Below, one piece after another: positions 33,360 through 34,187 of a stretch of DNA of 34,187 nucleotides. This DNA is from Paenibacillus hemerocallicola. GTDB taxonomy: Bacteria > Bacillota > Bacilli > Paenibacillales > NBRC-103111. Position 1 is the first letter of the stretch. Every line of letters begins with the position of its first letter. A model generated the notes under the pieces. The model did no database searches and was not told where the DNA came from. It saw only the letters and a program-made list of their open reading frames with translations. The stretch spans positions 640 to 34,826 of the forward strand of contig NZ_VDCQ01000088.1 in NCBI RefSeq assembly GCF_006265175.1, read 5' to 3'. Both the position numbers and the translations under genes were made by a program.

Positions 33360-34187
33360 ATGGAAGCGTTGATCGGGCTTGCGGGCAGTTTGCTCATAGC
33401 GGGAGCGGCTTACTTGAAACGGTCATTATCCTTATCCGGATTTGCGGCCGCGATACTGCTTGGAACGGCCATGTACGCGCTCGGGAGCGCGGTATGGTTC
33501 GGTACGCTAATCGCTTTCTTCCTATCGTCGACGCTGCTGTCCAGATGGAAGAAGAAGGCGAAGGAAGCGGTCGAGAGCGGGTATGAGAAGTCGGGAAGAC
33601 GGGACGCGGGGCAAGTGGCCGCGAACGGAGGGCTCGCGCTGTTATTGTGCGCGGCCAACGCCTGGTGGCCTCATCCGATGTGGTGGTACGCTTTTCTGGG
33701 CGTAATGGCGGCCGTCAACGCCGACACTTGGGCGACGGAGATCGGAGGCTTGAGCAAAGCTCCTCCGAGATCGATCCTGAGCGGAAGGCGGGTAGCGGCC
33801 GGAACGTCGGGAGGCGTATCCGGCTTGGGGTTGGCCGCGTCGATGGCGGGCGGTCTGTTTATCGGCCTCGTGGCGTGGCTGCTGCTGTTGGCCGTTCCCG
33901 GACAGGACGAACCGTCAGGTATCGCTTCTACATGGCTGCAACTGCCGGTATGGCTCGGGATCGGCTTGTTCGGCGGCACGGTCGGATCGCTTGCGGATTC
34001 GCTGCTGGGCGCTACGGTGCAGCAAATGTTCCGGTGCGGCGTATGTGGCCGCGAGATCGAGGCCGCACATCATTGCGGGCAACCGGCGGTCCGGATTCGC
34101 GGCTTTGCCGGTTGGAACAACGATGCGGTCAATGTGGCAGGCTCGCTAGCGGGCGGCTTGGCCGCGGTGGCGGTAGCGGGTGGCTTG
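33360..34187 (+). CDS. DUF92 (TIGR00297) integral membrane protein, 3' truncated by window end
   Basis: Frame open from ATG 33360 to the window edge (276 residues, no stop). GGGAGGGG precedes the ATG. Seen: several hydrophobic segments, NADTWATEIGGLSKAPPRSIL and RVAAGTSGGVSGLG, GGTVGSLADSLLGATVQ, a paired CxxC...HC motif (CGVCGREIEAAHHC), and GWNNDAVNVAGS. These are the hallmark blocks of DUF92; plant VTE6 in this family is a phytyl-phosphate kinase, and bacterial roles are not settled. Most of the family's usual length is visible, so only the C-terminal end is probably missing. Confidence 0.9.
   Translation, partial: MEALIGLAGSLLIAGAAYLKRSLSLSGFAAAILLGTAMYALGSAVWFGTLIAFFLSSTLLSRWKKKAKEAVESGYEKSGRRDAGQVAANGGLALLLCAANAWWPHPMWWYAFLGVMAAVNADTWATEIGGLSKAPPRSILSGRRVAAGTSGGVSGLGLAASMAGGLFIGLVAWLLLLAVPGQDEPSGIASTWLQLPVWLGIGLFGGTVGSLADSLLGATVQQMFRCGVCGREIEAAHHCGQPAVRIRGFAGWNNDAVNVAGSLAGGLAAVAVAGGL

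Noticed and set aside
33410-33979. Antisense open frames opposite the end of the window
   Set aside because: The + strand encodes a recognisable DUF92 protein that runs off the window edge without a stop.

Overview
The window looks like chromosomal DNA from a Gram-positive of the Paenibacillaceae (Paenibacillus or Cohnella type). The grounds are moderately high GC, AGGAGG-type ribosome binding sites, YesM/YesN-like two-component pairs, LplA/LplB/YtcP-type ABC sugar importers, and a membrane AraC-type regulator of the kind common in that family. The genus cannot be fixed from the sequence alone. I see no tRNA, rRNA, CRISPR array, transposase or integrase.

Layout. (1) 1-283: the 3' end of a solute-binding-protein gene with an in-frame 12-bp tandem repeat. 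(2) 435-9920: carbohydrate locus 1 on the + strand: sensor kinase, AraC-type response regulator, terminator, lipoprotein binding protein, two permeases, a GH130 phosphorylase and an FAD-dependent oxidoreductase. (3) 10160-19550: a mixed block. It holds a GyrI/Cass2-like effector-binding protein with a coding repeat, a TIGR02206 membrane protein bracketed by two arrays of short palindromic repeats, an AlkZ-like DNA glycosylase candidate, a MarR-pirin operon, a DEAD-box RNA helicase, a CapA-like protein and an FAH-family hydrolase. (4) 19754-30959: carbohydrate locus 2: large protein A, membrane AraC regulator, binding protein, two permeases, and large protein B, a paralogue of A. (5) 31072-34187: a GAF/HD-GYP protein (minus), an alpha/beta hydrolase, and a DUF92 membrane protein cut by the window end.

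How it fits together. In locus 1 the kinase probably senses an extracellular saccharide signal and activates the importer through the response regulator. GH130 would then phosphorolyse an imported mannoside-like sugar; the oxidoreductase step is unknown. In locus 2 the AraC regulator has an extracytoplasmic sensor domain and likely activates the LplABC-like importer. The two cytoplasmic paralogues bracketing the transporter would process what is imported. I cannot assign A and B to a named enzyme family with confidence, and they are the best candidates here for undescribed chemistry. Both importer operons carry a plausible CcpA (cre) site, which suggests catabolite repression.

Gene-poor stretches over 300 bp: 10724-11174 and 11916-12553 hold the palindromic repeat arrays; 13709-14011 holds a promoter and stacked terminators; 15266-15582 holds divergent promoters and a MarR-type operator; 24549-24876 holds a terminator, a cre site and a candidate promoter.
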